DNA from: a virus
Virus record (IMG/VR): IMGVR_UViG_3300042509_001620
Coordinates: 1 to 42,165 of that record
Direction: 5' to 3' (one strand)
DNA: 42,165 nt
Shown: piece after piece, positions 28,919-36,950 of the stretch
Layout of the letters: the number at the start of each line of letters is the position of its first letter
Position numbering within the stretch: the first letter of the stretch is position 1
Translations under genes and position numbers: made by a program
The notes under the pieces: generated by a model
The model's input: the letters and a program-made list of their open reading frames with translations, nothing else
What the model was told of the DNA's origin: nothing
The model's database searches: none

Positions 28919-29140
28919 TTAAACCACGTATACAGTTGTGACCTCAGCAGAAGCTCCAGATATATATATAGTACTAGCCTCAATCAATATATCAGCCTGT
29001 TCCTGGCTAGTCTCCATGGTTACTGTTCCAGTAGATGCTGACTGGAATGTCAAAGTTCCAAACGTTGTCGAATTGCCATAGCCAGTTTCTTGACCAGTCT
29101 CCATGGTTATAACCCCAGTAGATACTGACTCAATTGTCAA
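28919..29140 (-). CDS. C-terminal part of a small tandem-repeat structural protein, frameshifted
   Basis: The 73-codon part counted from a TTG at 29140 is really the tail of a longer frame that extends upstream to the frameshift near 29231 (..GINAPVIVSNVEIYFGGDID..). It has two copies of a roughly 27-residue repeat: TVGVLTIESVSTGVITMETG and FGTLTFQSASTGTVTMETSQ. These imply a regular beta structure such as a fibre or helix-like stack. The TTG has no ribosome site, so the start is not natural. Deleting one base of the A3 run at 29231-29233 joins it to the 29220-29303 fragment, giving 127 residues. Function unknown; adjacent to the head-tail adaptor gene. Confidence 0.5.
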   Translation of the reverse strand: MTIESVSTGVITMETGQETGYGNSTTFGTLTFQSASTGTVTMETSQEQADILIEASTIYISGASAEVTTVYVV

Positions 29141-29219
29141 AACTCCAACTGTTGTGAAGTTGCTGTAGTCAATATCTCCACCAAAATAAATTTCAACATT
29201 AGATACAATAACTGGAGCA

Positions 29220-29303
29220 TTAATTCCGTGAAATGTTTAAAACTAAAGTTCCAGAATAAATTACACCAGGTTGATTATAGGATATTATATCGTTGTACAG
29301 CAT
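29220..29303 (-). CDS. N-terminal fragment of the frameshifted small repeat protein
   Basis: ATG 29303 preceded by TTAGGA gives MLYNDIISYNQPGVIYSGTL then VLNISRN and a stop at 29220. After a single base is dropped from 29231-29233 it continues as ..LVLNIHGINAPVIVSNVE.. into the repeat protein. The ribosome site and sense-like sequence show this is the real 5' end of the gene. It is broken, uses frameshifting, or contains a read error. The 123 bases upstream (29304-29426) contain no gene. Confidence 0.5.
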   Translation of the reverse strand: MLYNDIISYNQPGVIYSGTLVLNISRN

Positions 29304-29426
29304 GTATTATTCCTAACTCTTGGCTTTATAGTAATAGTATTAATACGCTAGTTGTAGTCCATGCTTTAAGGCCAAAAAAGATCTATTTTATTTAAACTTA
29401 CTAAAAAACTTATTCTATGAGAAATT

Positions 29427-30347
29427 TTACTCATATGAAACACCATCCTTCTTTATGTACTCTTTCTCGTCTATCCCATAAAGAGTGGTAACTAATCCAG
29501 AGCAGTATTTGTTAATTTTTCTAGTTTTATCAATATTGTCTAAGTATACAAATTCTTCATCTTCATAAAATAAAGCGATTGAATTATGATCTTCAGATCT
29601 TTTTTTAGCTATTTCATACCATATATCTTTTCCGTATTCTTTTTCTCCATCTATCCACTTTTGTGTTGGACCTACAGTATGACGTAAATAGTTTCTTATT
29701 AATAGTTTGCTATGGTTTTTAACCATCTTCACAGCATGAAAATATGGTTCTTTTCCAGGAAATAGTGGAGAGCCGGATGGAAATACTATAATATCTCCTG
29801 CTTTAGGTTTATAAAAAATTAAATCGTCTTTTACTGAAAATACAATTTCCCCTCCTTCGTATTCATCATTCAAGTAAGTCGTACATGTCAATAAAAATTT
29901 TTCTCCAGGCCAATACCATTCTCCAATAGCATAGTCTGTATGAAATTGCATTGTTTTTCTCTCCCCAGTATCAACATCTTGGTCGTACCTAGCAAAATTC
30001 GGGCTATCTATATAGCTATTTTCTGGAAGAGATATATTATATTTTGTAATGTAGTTTGTAATTGCTGCTATATTTGCTTGACTTACTATATCAACTAAAC
30101 CCTTTTCCTCAATGTTTAATTGAATATCAAAATCTGATTCATAGAAACTTGCAAGAGTATCGTGACTATTTATGTGGGAATATTTTCCAAATATAAACCA
30201 ATCTTTCCATTCACTTATTACTCCGTTTGCATTATGCAATTCGGAATTACGCATAGCTCTTGCTAAGTTATCAGCGTATGGAAGTAACTTATTGTATACA
30301 TGTATGTATGGATATATCTCTTTATAACTTAAATCTAAATTAAACAT
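29427..30347 (-). CDS. 2OG/Fe(II) oxygenase (306 aa)
   Basis: The start is set at ATG 30347 ([15 protein letters not shown]), with AAAGGA upstream and just after the previous stop; a longer frame to 30449 would overlap the neighbour and lacks a ribosome site. The double-stranded beta-helix core is visible: FHTD with H136 and D138, [27 protein letters not shown], distal H204 (FHAVKMV) and R218 for 2-oxoglutarate. A 110-residue N-terminal helical region and a 75-residue charged C-terminal tail flank it. The enzyme should couple oxidation of 2OG to succinate and CO2 with hydroxylation of an unidentified substrate. It is the last oxygenase before the structural genes. Confidence 0.8.
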   Translation of the reverse strand: MFNLDLSYKEIYPYIHVYNKLLPYADNLARAMRNSELHNANGVISEWKDWFIFGKYSHINSHDTLASFYESDFDIQLNIEEKGLVDIVSQANIAAITNYITKYNISLPENSYIDSPNFARYDQDVDTGERKTMQFHTDYAIGEWYWPGEKFLLTCTTYLNDEYEGGEIVFSVKDDLIFYKPKAGDIIVFPSGSPLFPGKEPYFHAVKMVKNHSKLLIRNYLRHTVGPTQKWIDGEKEYGKDIWYEIAKKRSEDHNSIALFYEDEEFVYLDNIDKTRKINKYCSGLVTTLYGIDEKEYIKKDGVSYE

Positions 30348-30349
30348 TT

Positions 30350-30895
30350 TTAATCCTTTAAAGTATAAAAATTTGTGTAAGAATACTTTACGCCAGAAAT
30401 AATAGGAATAGTAGAGTGAGTTTGAAGTGCGTCGAATAATATAACACAATTTTTTTTAGGTTTTATAAAAAAATACTTTTCTTTATTATTATTATAAAAA
30501 ACTAAATCTCCACCAGAATAATTATCATTGAAATAAAAAACAGAACTTAAATGAACTGTTTTTTTATTATTTAAAATAACCCATTCATCTTTGGGTTCCC
30601 AGTCTTTATGTATATCTATGAACTGACCCTCAACATACCTGACTATTGACTGCCCAGTATATGATTCAACTTCTTTGGAATAATGAGCTTTAATGTGGTT
30701 CTCTATTTTTTTATCTATTTTTTTTATAAAATCATAATAAGCAAAACTTTCACCTATAGGAAAATATCGCAATGTTGAATATGTTTCTTCTTTTGCAGAA
30801 GGATTTAATTGAAAATTTAAATCATGAAAAGAAGACTGAATTAAATTAAGCTTATCTTCTTCTATTAAATTTTCTACGATTACTGTTGGGTACAT
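30350..30895 (-). CDS. Small prolyl-4-hydroxylase-like 2OG/Fe(II) oxygenase (181 aa)
   Basis: A compact 181-residue single-domain protein. DIHKDW gives H96 and D98; [16 protein letters not shown] is the conserved strand pair. H160 (LQTHSTIP) completes the Fe triad and K170 takes the place of the more common Arg for 2OG binding, as in true prolyl 4-hydroxylases. A GGAGA lies about 10 bases before the ATG. No signal peptide, so cytoplasmic. Very Lys/Asn-rich, AT-rich coding compared with the structural genes. Substrate unknown: protein residue or glycan hydroxylation are the main options. Confidence 0.8.
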   Translation of the reverse strand: MYPTVIVENLIEEDKLNLIQSSFHDLNFQLNPSAKEETYSTLRYFPIGESFAYYDFIKKIDKKIENHIKAHYSKEVESYTGQSIVRYVEGQFIDIHKDWEPKDEWVILNNKKTVHLSSVFYFNDNYSGGDLVFYNNNKEKYFFIKPKKNCVILFDALQTHSTIPIISGVKYSYTNFYTLKD

Positions 30896-30898
30896 TTT

Positions 30899-31480
30899 TT
30901 ATAAAGTCTCCCATCTTAAATGTTTTCTAAAATCATTCATTGGAATTACATTTGGATCAACCCACCAATCCTCATGTTTTTCTCTTACGACTAGCGCATA
31001 TCCTAAACTATCTAATATTTCTCTTTGAGCATCTCTCATGGCAGAGTTTCTAAAATACATATTAGCATCGTGTTCAAAGGTAATAATAGAGAATCTATAT
31101 TGTGTTAATGGAAGAGATATTAAACCAAGTAAGCTCAGATAATGATTACCAAAAGGTCTTCCATCATGCTGATATCCCCCATCTATATCTACCTGTAGAT
31201 AATCAATCTGTTTTGGAAAATTATTATTTTCAAAATATGATATATAATTAAATTCAAGAGCATCTCCAAAACAAGGATTTTTTCTATTAGTTTGAAACTC
31301 AAGTTTTCTATCTTCTGATATCTCAAAAGATACGCCACTCCAATCATAGTCTGATTCAAGATAAAATGTATTACTTCCTAATTTAGAATCAAAAGCTCCT
31401 AATTCTACATATACTCCATCTTTTTTTCCATTAAAAATTTCTATTACAAATTTTTCTTGAGAAGAATTTCCTCTATACAT
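30899..31480 (-). CDS. FkbM-type SAM-dependent methyltransferase (193 aa)
   Basis: A 193-residue protein with the class I SAM-binding motif VYVELGAFD (23-31), an acidic end of the following strand (SGVSFEI, E53), and IDYLQVDIDGG (92-102), the equivalent of the FkbM-family DYLKIDIEG motif. These enzymes usually O-methylate sugars or small polyketide-like molecules. The gene lies between 2OG oxygenases in the same operon, which suggests the methyl group and hydroxyls may go onto the same target, for example a glycan. It is shorter than many FkbM proteins but contains the whole Rossmann core. No convincing ribosome site precedes ATG 31480. Confidence 0.75.
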   Translation of the reverse strand: MYRGNSSQEKFVIEIFNGKKDGVYVELGAFDSKLGSNTFYLESDYDWSGVSFEISEDRKLEFQTNRKNPCFGDALEFNYISYFENNNFPKQIDYLQVDIDGGYQHDGRPFGNHYLSLLGLISLPLTQYRFSIITFEHDANMYFRNSAMRDAQREILDSLGYALVVREKHEDWWVDPNVIPMNDFRKHLRWETL

Positions 31481-31495
31481 ATAAATTTTTCGATT

Positions 31496-32302
31496 CTACA
31501 ATGTGTATTGTTTATTTGTTCTTTTTTTATTAACATCGTTAATTATCTCTGGCATCCAAAACTTATTTGGATTTTCTTGCCCCACTATTTCTTTCTGCTC
31601 AAAAAAGGTGCCATAACAAGCAATGCTCAAGTAAGCATATCTCTCTCCTTTAATTACTGGAAGCACTTCATGTCTACCAATATAATTAGATGGATATATT
31701 GCTACTGATCCTGCTTTTGGTTTCCAAGTTGCTGGAACATTTGGAAAGTGGATCTCTCCACCAGTATATTTGAACACATCTAAATCCTCATCTGAGTCAA
31801 CACAGTCATTTAAATATAAATTAATACTAGAGCTATTGTGCATAGACACTTGACTGCCGGTTGGCTTACCCCATTCGTGAGGAACCTGATTGTCGCAGTG
31901 CTTACCTATGCCCTGCCCATTTTTGTATTGAACTATGTGACCGTTTGGTCTCCACCATGATGTTGTTGCTGCGTCTGGAAAATAACAGCAATACTCAACT
32001 AGGGCATCATAGATTGCATCTTCTAGTGAATTTATAAAATCTATGTACTTCTGAGGAGCTTGAATACCTGACTGGTTGCCTTTGGTGTCCAAAAATCTTT
32101 GAGGAGCTTTTTCTATATCTGATAAATTAAACTTAAAACCAGTTACATTTACTGCATACCTTTCGCCATCTTCTTCATGATAAGTAAAAGTTTTCTCTTC
32201 GTTAATGCGAAGCCAATTAATATATTCAAAAAGAAAGTTCTGGTCTACATCAATTACGTCTTCACATATTACTACGCCCATTCCAATGTGTCTTGATTTC
32301 AT
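31496..32302 (-). CDS. 2OG/Fe(II) oxygenase, WW-GHI subfamily copy A (268 aa)
   Basis: Member of the four-gene paralogous series in this operon. SWWRPNGHIVQY precedes the HxD (H135, D137 in KHCDN). Then come LYLNDCVD, TGGEIHF, KPKAGSVAIYPSNY, distal H211 (GRHEV) and R221 (GERYAYL). AAGGAT precedes the ATG at 32302. The C-terminal tail FWMPEIINDV recurs in copies C and, in part, B. The short stretch between its stop and the methyltransferase (31481-31495) holds no gene. Cytoplasmic 2OG-dependent hydroxylase; substrate unknown. Confidence 0.8.
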   Translation of the reverse strand: MKSRHIGMGVVICEDVIDVDQNFLFEYINWLRINEEKTFTYHEEDGERYAVNVTGFKFNLSDIEKAPQRFLDTKGNQSGIQAPQKYIDFINSLEDAIYDALVEYCCYFPDAATTSWWRPNGHIVQYKNGQGIGKHCDNQVPHEWGKPTGSQVSMHNSSSINLYLNDCVDSDEDLDVFKYTGGEIHFPNVPATWKPKAGSVAIYPSNYIGRHEVLPVIKGERYAYLSIACYGTFFEQKEIVGQENPNKFWMPEIINDVNKKRTNKQYTL

Positions 32303-32310
32303 AACTATCC

Positions 32311-33192
32311 TTAATAATTTGATTTCGTAATATAAAATTGTGGTGAATCTTCTTTGTATCCAGATTCTAATAAATGCTTCTTTAAATCTTCCCTAAGTGT
32401 AGGCATGTAAACATTTGTAGCTTTTTTTGACAATTCTGGGTCCTTTAATGGATCTGCTACATATTCGTGAACTGCTGGATTTGGAGTTCCCTGACTATAC
32501 CATCCAAGATAACTGTACCTAAAACCTTCCTTAACTGGCTTAACCTCATGGGCAGCCATGTAGTTGGATGGAAAAAATAATATATCACCTTTTTTTGGAG
32601 AATAATCTATGTCTAAATAATTAAAATAATGATGTCCACCAATATAATTTTGACCGTTTAATTGTTCTTCGGTATCAATAGAATCATTAAAGTATACTAA
32701 ACTTGTTACAACATTCCTCAAAGCTAATTGATCTTGAGGTTCTAATACGCCGTATATATAATCACCACTAATATCGGAATGGGAACCAAGATAAACATTT
32801 TTTGGATATTGCAATATGTGACCTTTAACTTTCCACCATACACATTTGTAAGCTAATGGAAATAATTCAAAATATTGCAACAAGCATTTGTCTTTTGCTG
32901 ACTCTATAAAACAAAAAAGATCAAGTAAATCTTCGTTGTCTTTGTAGTGTATAGCACTAGCTCTTTTTGGCATTAAGTCAATGCTATCCCTATTAAAGAA
33001 GTACCCACTTTTATTCACGTATATCTCTTCACCAGTTTCAGGGTCTATCCCCGGAGAGTACATCTCGTTCCATTCTTCTTCTATTAGGTTATTTGATCTC
33101 TTGAGTAAATTCTCCCAATCTAAATCTATACAACCTTCAAATACTACAACTCCACCACCTAAGTGTTTTGGTTCCACTTTATTGAATATCAT
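32311..33192 (-). CDS. 2OG/Fe(II) oxygenase, WW-GHI subfamily copy B (293 aa)
   Basis: VWWKVKGHILQY, then H138 and D140 (GSHSDIS), LVYFNDSID, YIGGHHYF, SPKKGDILFFPSNYM, H215 (AAHEV) and R225 (GFRYSYL). The second Gly-Gly strand carries HH where relatives have EI or HL, a local divergence near the active site. The start overlaps the stop of copy C (ATGA), so these genes are translationally coupled. The N-terminal 110 residues align in pattern with copies A, C and D (GVVVFEG..ID). Likely a paralog with a different substrate preference. Confidence 0.8.
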   Translation of the reverse strand: MIFNKVEPKHLGGGVVVFEGCIDLDWENLLKRSNNLIEEEWNEMYSPGIDPETGEEIYVNKSGYFFNRDSIDLMPKRASAIHYKDNEDLLDLFCFIESAKDKCLLQYFELFPLAYKCVWWKVKGHILQYPKNVYLGSHSDISGDYIYGVLEPQDQLALRNVVTSLVYFNDSIDTEEQLNGQNYIGGHHYFNYLDIDYSPKKGDILFFPSNYMAAHEVKPVKEGFRYSYLGWYSQGTPNPAVHEYVADPLKDPELSKKATNVYMPTLREDLKKHLLESGYKEDSPQFYITKSNY

Positions 33193-34106
33193 AATCTTCC
33201 AATTTCTTCATTGGTATTATTGCTTGTCATTGGCCTGTTAGCGGCTTCAGTTAAAAGTGACATTAACTCTGGATCTGTATTTGCATGTTTTCTTTCTATT
33301 GCCTCCAAATAGTCATTAACTATATCTGGCATCCATACTTGCCCGCTATCCATTACTTCAGAAGGCTGTCTGATATTTACGCCTCTATTTGGATCACTTG
33401 ATCCATGTGCAAAATAGCCAACATAAGCGTATCTTTCTCCCTCTTTACATTCCATAACCTTGTGTGTTCCTAAGTAATTAGAAGGAAACATTAAAACGTC
33501 TCCAGCTTTTGGGAAATAAGTAAATTTAGCGTAAGGAAAAACTATTTCACCGCCTACGTAATCATGTTTATCTTGAATCTCACTAACGGAATCATTAAAA
33601 TAAATAAGACCACCTAAAACATTTCTTATAGCTAACTGTTGATCGGGTTCTGCTCCTGGTTGGTAGTTAACATCATTGTCACAGTGCTTGCCAAATCTTG
33701 CACCTTTTCCATACCCCACTATATGACCTTGAGTTCTCCACCATAAACAAGTAAGCATCATGGGAAATATCTCTATGTATCTAATCATGCAGGCGTAGAG
33801 GGCATCCTCACATGCTTTAAAGAAATCAAAATACTCTTGACCCAACCCCTCGTGCATAAAGTTCATAATATGATTAGATGCAATTTCTACATCTTCTAAA
33901 GTATACCTATGTCCACTTCTGTTGATTGCATACAAGGGATTACCTAAATCGTCGTTAATAAAAGTAAAATCATCCTTTAAAGCCTGTAGGCGTACGCTTT
34001 TAGCAAAATCTAATATATAACCATGATCTTGCATTGGAAGTACATTCTTAAAAAGAACAATTCCCATATCATGCATTTCTATATTTTCTTCTTTTATCTC
34101 AAACAC
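33189..34106 (-). CDS. 2OG/Fe(II) oxygenase, WW-GHI subfamily copy C (305 aa)
   Basis: LWWRTQGHIVGY, H141/D143 (KHCDND), GLIYFNDSVS, VGGEIVFPY, PKAGDVLMFPSNYL, H215 (GTHKVM) and R225 (GERYAYV). It starts at a GTG at 34106 that shares its base with the TAG stop of copy D (TAGTG) and has AGGT upstream. QVWMPDIVNDY near residue 260 matches FWMPEIINDV in copy A. About 45 extra residues at the C-terminus are polar. All metal and cosubstrate ligands are present, so it should be active. Confidence 0.8.
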   Translation of the reverse strand: MFEIKEENIEMHDMGIVLFKNVLPMQDHGYILDFAKSVRLQALKDDFTFINDDLGNPLYAINRSGHRYTLEDVEIASNHIMNFMHEGLGQEYFDFFKACEDALYACMIRYIEIFPMMLTCLWWRTQGHIVGYGKGARFGKHCDNDVNYQPGAEPDQQLAIRNVLGGLIYFNDSVSEIQDKHDYVGGEIVFPYAKFTYFPKAGDVLMFPSNYLGTHKVMECKEGERYAYVGYFAHGSSDPNRGVNIRQPSEVMDSGQVWMPDIVNDYLEAIERKHANTDPELMSLLTEAANRPMTSNNTNEEIGRL

Positions 34107-35218
34107 TATATCAACCTAGGTTCTGTTCCGCATGGCCCTTCTGGGAAAGCATTATCTGATTGTTTTAATTCCTCTTGTTTATCAACTTCAACGATATCAT
34201 GACTTTGTGAGTATTGAGTGACTTCTCTACCCTGGTAAACTGGATTCCACCCAGCCTCTACTCCAAATTCTGCTGATCTGTTTTCCCATCTTGAATAAGG
34301 CGTTCTGCAATACATTTCGTAATCGTCATAAATATTATTGAACCACACAGGGGGACACCACTCAAAACTTTCTGATGGTTCAGATATCACCACATTGGCC
34401 GATATGTCAGACGATCCTTGACCGAAAAATGTTAGATAGGAGTATCTAACTCCGTTACCCATTCTTCCTACATCGTGTGCTGCGACGTAGTTTGTCGGAA
34501 AGAATATAATATCTCCTTTTTGAGGCTTATAAGAAACCCCTAAATGAACAAATCTTAGATGTCCACCAGTAAAGTTTCTGCCATCTAGTTCGCTTTCATC
34601 ATCGACGCAATCATTCAGATACAACAATGCTCCACAGGTCTGCCTAGAGGCGACCATGCCCTTAGGCATGTATCTAACGCCATTAGTCACTTTGTAATTT
34701 GTGTCGTTATCAGCGTGGCACCCTAGTATTCCACCATCACCATACCTAAGTATATGACCTCTAGTCTTCCACCAAATAGACCCAATCATTAATGGGTAAT
34801 AATCTATGTATTTAATTAAACCTTTGTATATTTGATCTTCTAAATAAATAAAGAAATTTTTTACTTCTTCTTCAGTTTTAGGGTTTACTGGATCTAATAT
34901 TCTTACTGGAGCTGCTGGAACATCTTCCATTCTATATTTAAATCCGTCTTCATTGATTCCATATGTAACGCCATCTACTTCTTTGTATGACCATCTATTT
35001 TTATGTGCTTCTTCAGCTCTTGAATCTATGTGGCCAAGAATTAAATCTTGGTCTATCGTAAACGCATTTCTAATCACAACTATACCAGGTGCTAATTCTT
35101 CGGTTTCAAAATCAGCTATTTCTTTTATGGTTGCTTCATCAAAATGAGGCGATACCGGATATGCAGTACTGCTCATTCTTGATTCATCTTTTTCAAAAAA
35201 AGAACTACTATCTTCCAT
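34106..35218 (-). CDS. 2OG/Fe(II) oxygenase, WW-GHI subfamily copy D (370 aa)
   Basis: The longest of the four paralogs. An extra 35-residue N-terminus (Ser/Asp/Glu-rich) and a 70-residue C-terminal tail (YSQSHDIVEVDKQEELKQSD) flank the same core. IWWKTRGHILRY, H168/D170 (CHADND), ALLYLNDCVDD, TGGHLRF, KPQKGDIIFFPTNYV, H248 (AAHDV) and R258 (GVRYSYL) are all present. The start overlaps the TAA of the peroxidase-like gene (TAATG). An internal ATG at 35173 (MSSTAYPVS) could be an alternative start. Function as for its paralogs; substrate unknown. Confidence 0.8.
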   Translation of the reverse strand: MEDSSSFFEKDESRMSSTAYPVSPHFDEATIKEIADFETEELAPGIVVIRNAFTIDQDLILGHIDSRAEEAHKNRWSYKEVDGVTYGINEDGFKYRMEDVPAAPVRILDPVNPKTEEEVKNFFIYLEDQIYKGLIKYIDYYPLMIGSIWWKTRGHILRYGDGGILGCHADNDTNYKVTNGVRYMPKGMVASRQTCGALLYLNDCVDDESELDGRNFTGGHLRFVHLGVSYKPQKGDIIFFPTNYVAAHDVGRMGNGVRYSYLTFFGQGSSDISANVVISEPSESFEWCPPVWFNNIYDDYEMYCRTPYSRWENRSAEFGVEAGWNPVYQGREVTQYSQSHDIVEVDKQEELKQSDNAFPEGPCGTEPRLI

Positions 35219-35835
35219 TATCCCAATACCTCATCTATAGCTTGCCTAATAGTCCACCCTGCACCTTGAATTCTAGGAGTTTCATCTAGTGGCATGTCTT
35301 GCCAGTTAAACCTAGATATCATCATTCCATCTCTGCTAATTAAAAACTTTTCATAGTTATGGGAGATTCTTGCCATTGCTTGGCCTGCTAAGTTTTGACC
35401 CTTTTGAGCCTCTTCACTACCGTCTGCTGCAAAGTCTGAATAAGCTCTTTTTTCATAACCCTTAAGAAAGGCAAAGGCTTCGTGTTCATTTTTTCCATTT
35501 ACTTCAACTTTTTCAAAAATAGGAAAAGTAACAAAAGAATAATTTTGTTTAATAAAATCTGCTATTTCTTCATTAGTACCAGGATCCATTGACCCAAACT
35601 GATTGCAAGGAAATGCTAATACAGAAAAACCTCTATCGCTAAACTCCTCATGTACGGACTGCAATTGTCCAAGTTGCCTACATGTTCTTGCGTATGACCA
35701 TAATTTTGAACACTGGGGTTCATAACCAAATTTGCTGGCTATATTTACGACTAATGTTATCTTGCCTTTAAATTCAGAAAGATAATCTTCTCTTCCATGT
35801 ATTGAAGAAGCTGAAAAATTGTAAAAAGACATCAT
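35218..35835 (-). CDS. Glutathione-peroxidase-like protein lacking the peroxidatic cysteine (205 aa)
   Basis: The thioredoxin-fold glutathione peroxidase family is clear from VVNIASKFG (29-37), LAFPCNQFGSMDPGTNEEI (73-91) and NYEKFLISRDG (160-170). Family members normally have ASKCG or Sec at the third motif; here position 36 is Phe (TTT codon). The usual Trp of WNF is His159. Gln79 and Asn160 of the tetrad remain. C42, C52 and C77 could form another redox centre. It also has an insertion of about 10 residues after that site. So it is unlikely to be a normal peroxidase. The gene sits between oxygenases and may be a redox partner or a structural scaffold. The second ATG (35832) has the better-spaced GGAG. 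Confidence 0.75.
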   Translation of the reverse strand: MMSFYNFSASSIHGREDYLSEFKGKITLVVNIASKFGYEPQCSKLWSYARTCRQLGQLQSVHEEFSDRGFSVLAFPCNQFGSMDPGTNEEIADFIKQNYSFVTFPIFEKVEVNGKNEHEAFAFLKGYEKRAYSDFAADGSEEAQKGQNLAGQAMARISHNYEKFLISRDGMMISRFNWQDMPLDETPRIQGAGWTIRQAIDEVLG

Positions 35836-36149
35836 TTAACTCCAATAAATGAAGTCGTTAGATACTGGTCCATCTTTAATATTCCAGCTATTTTATTATT
35901 TTCTATTAGATCTGCAGTTATTGATACGGTTGTTTTAATAGGAAACTCTGTTTGCACAAAACAATGAAAAGTATTATCTACAAAACTAGCATCATAGATT
36001 ACTGAAGAGCCTTTTTCGTGAGACACTGATCCGGAAAAAAAAGAATTTGTTGCCTCTATATTCAATGCATAATCTTCTTCGCCAAATGGGGTATTTACAG
36101 ATAGTGTCCATTTTCCTAAAATGTCTAATGAATTATTTACTTGAGTCAT
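35832..36149 (-). CDS. Small beta-barrel (lipocalin-like) protein (105 aa)
   Basis: Start set at ATG 36149 (MTQVNNSLDILGKWTLSVNT); a longer frame to 36200 would overlap the upstream gene. The protein is almost all short beta strands with alternating hydrophobics: GKWTLSVNTPFGEEDYALNI, SFFSGSVSHEKGSSVIYDAS, TTVSITADL, NKIAGILKMD. The pattern of G-W near the start, TPFG, and repeated G-x-V/I strands resembles small bacterial beta-barrel domains of unknown or binding function. No active-site residues stand out. It overlaps the peroxidase-like gene (ATGATGA) and may bind a product or substrate of the neighbouring enzymes; that is speculation. Confidence 0.55.
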   Translation of the reverse strand: MTQVNNSLDILGKWTLSVNTPFGEEDYALNIEATNSFFSGSVSHEKGSSVIYDASFVDNTFHCFVQTEFPIKTTVSITADLIENNKIAGILKMDQYLTTSFIGVK

Positions 36150-36177
36150 ATAATAATTATACCATATAATAATATTT

Positions 36178-36849
36178 TTATTCGTAGAAAAAACTTCCAT
36201 TAGATAACGCTAAGGGCGGATTGTCTTTATGCCAAATGTTAATAACAAGAACTTGCCTTATACCAGATTTTGACCCTACAGTGTTATGTAACACATGACC
36301 GGCGTCAAAAAAAATAGCTCTATTTCCTTTGTAGGTTATTTTTTCTCTATCCCTTTTTAAAGATATATATTTTTTAATATATTTTTTTTCTAGTATATTT
36401 TTTTTGCCATCTTCTAATGCTTTTTTGTGTATTTCTAAAAATCCACCATCTTTATTTTCTTTACCATAAAAAACACAGCCATATATTGGTCCAGTAAAAA
36501 TTTTTGACTCTGAGTAAAGGAATGTGTCTTCATCCACATGAACATCTAAGTATTGTCCTGGAAGATAAGTTCTTGTCCAATACTCAAATCCCAGAATATC
36601 ATCTAGATTCCAAATCATTAAATCTTGCCATAGAGATTGAATAACTTTTTTCTTTAATGTGTTAGCTGGAGTTCTCCACCAACCATCCCAAAACATATAT
36701 GGGGCGAAACAATCGCTTTTCTCATTGTGGTATGAATTTAGATGTTCTGCTATTTTTTCTCCATGATTCATTAGTTCAGGAAAAAAAGATGAATCATTTA
36801 ATACCTGATCATACAAGCTGTCGCTTAACGAGTTATCTTTTACTAACAA
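36178..36849 (-). CDS. 2OG/Fe(II) oxygenase with non-ATG start and duplicated 5' end (223 aa)
   Basis: TTG at 36849 is the best available start; the frame contains no ATG before residue 27. The core shows YLDVHVDED (H104, D106), YGCVFYGK, GGFLEIHKK, KGNRAIFFDAGHVLHNTVG with H188, and GIRQVLVINIWH with R198. A Lys-rich insertion of about 25 residues between strands is unusual. The first residues, LVKDNSLSDSLYDQVLNDSS, look like real coding. The 5' end lies in a 53-bp tandem duplication (36833-36938). The upstream copy gives only a mini-frame, TTG followed by LVKDNII and stop. Coding is very AT-rich. Confidence 0.75.
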   Translation of the reverse strand: MLVKDNSLSDSLYDQVLNDSSFFPELMNHGEKIAEHLNSYHNEKSDCFAPYMFWDGWWRTPANTLKKKVIQSLWQDLMIWNLDDILGFEYWTRTYLPGQYLDVHVDEDTFLYSESKIFTGPIYGCVFYGKENKDGGFLEIHKKALEDGKKNILEKKYIKKYISLKRDREKITYKGNRAIFFDAGHVLHNTVGSKSGIRQVLVINIWHKDNPPLALSNGSFFYE

Positions 36850-36938
36850 TTTATCTACTAAATTCTTTCTACTAATTATATAATATTATCTTTTACTAAC
36901 AATTTATCTACTAAATTCTTTCTACTAATTATATAATA
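36833..36938. repeat. 53-bp tandem duplication over a translation start
   Basis: Two identical adjacent copies, 36833-36885 and 36886-36938, each containing the TTG start and first codons of the oxygenase gene. The identity extends three more bases. 53 is not a multiple of three, so the copies are in different frames and the upstream one is a short dead-end frame. Confidence 0.9.
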
Positions 36939-36950
36939 TTAATAATAATA

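Noticed and set aside
29235-29241. T TTA AAC slippery heptamer in phase with the 29303 frame
   Set aside because: A -1 slip here leads into a different frame from the repeat protein and soon stops; only a +1 (or -2) change fits, so it does not explain the break.
35218-35835. Selenocysteine at the missing peroxidase position
   Set aside because: The codon at that position is TTT (Phe), not TGA, and there is no in-frame TGA nearby.
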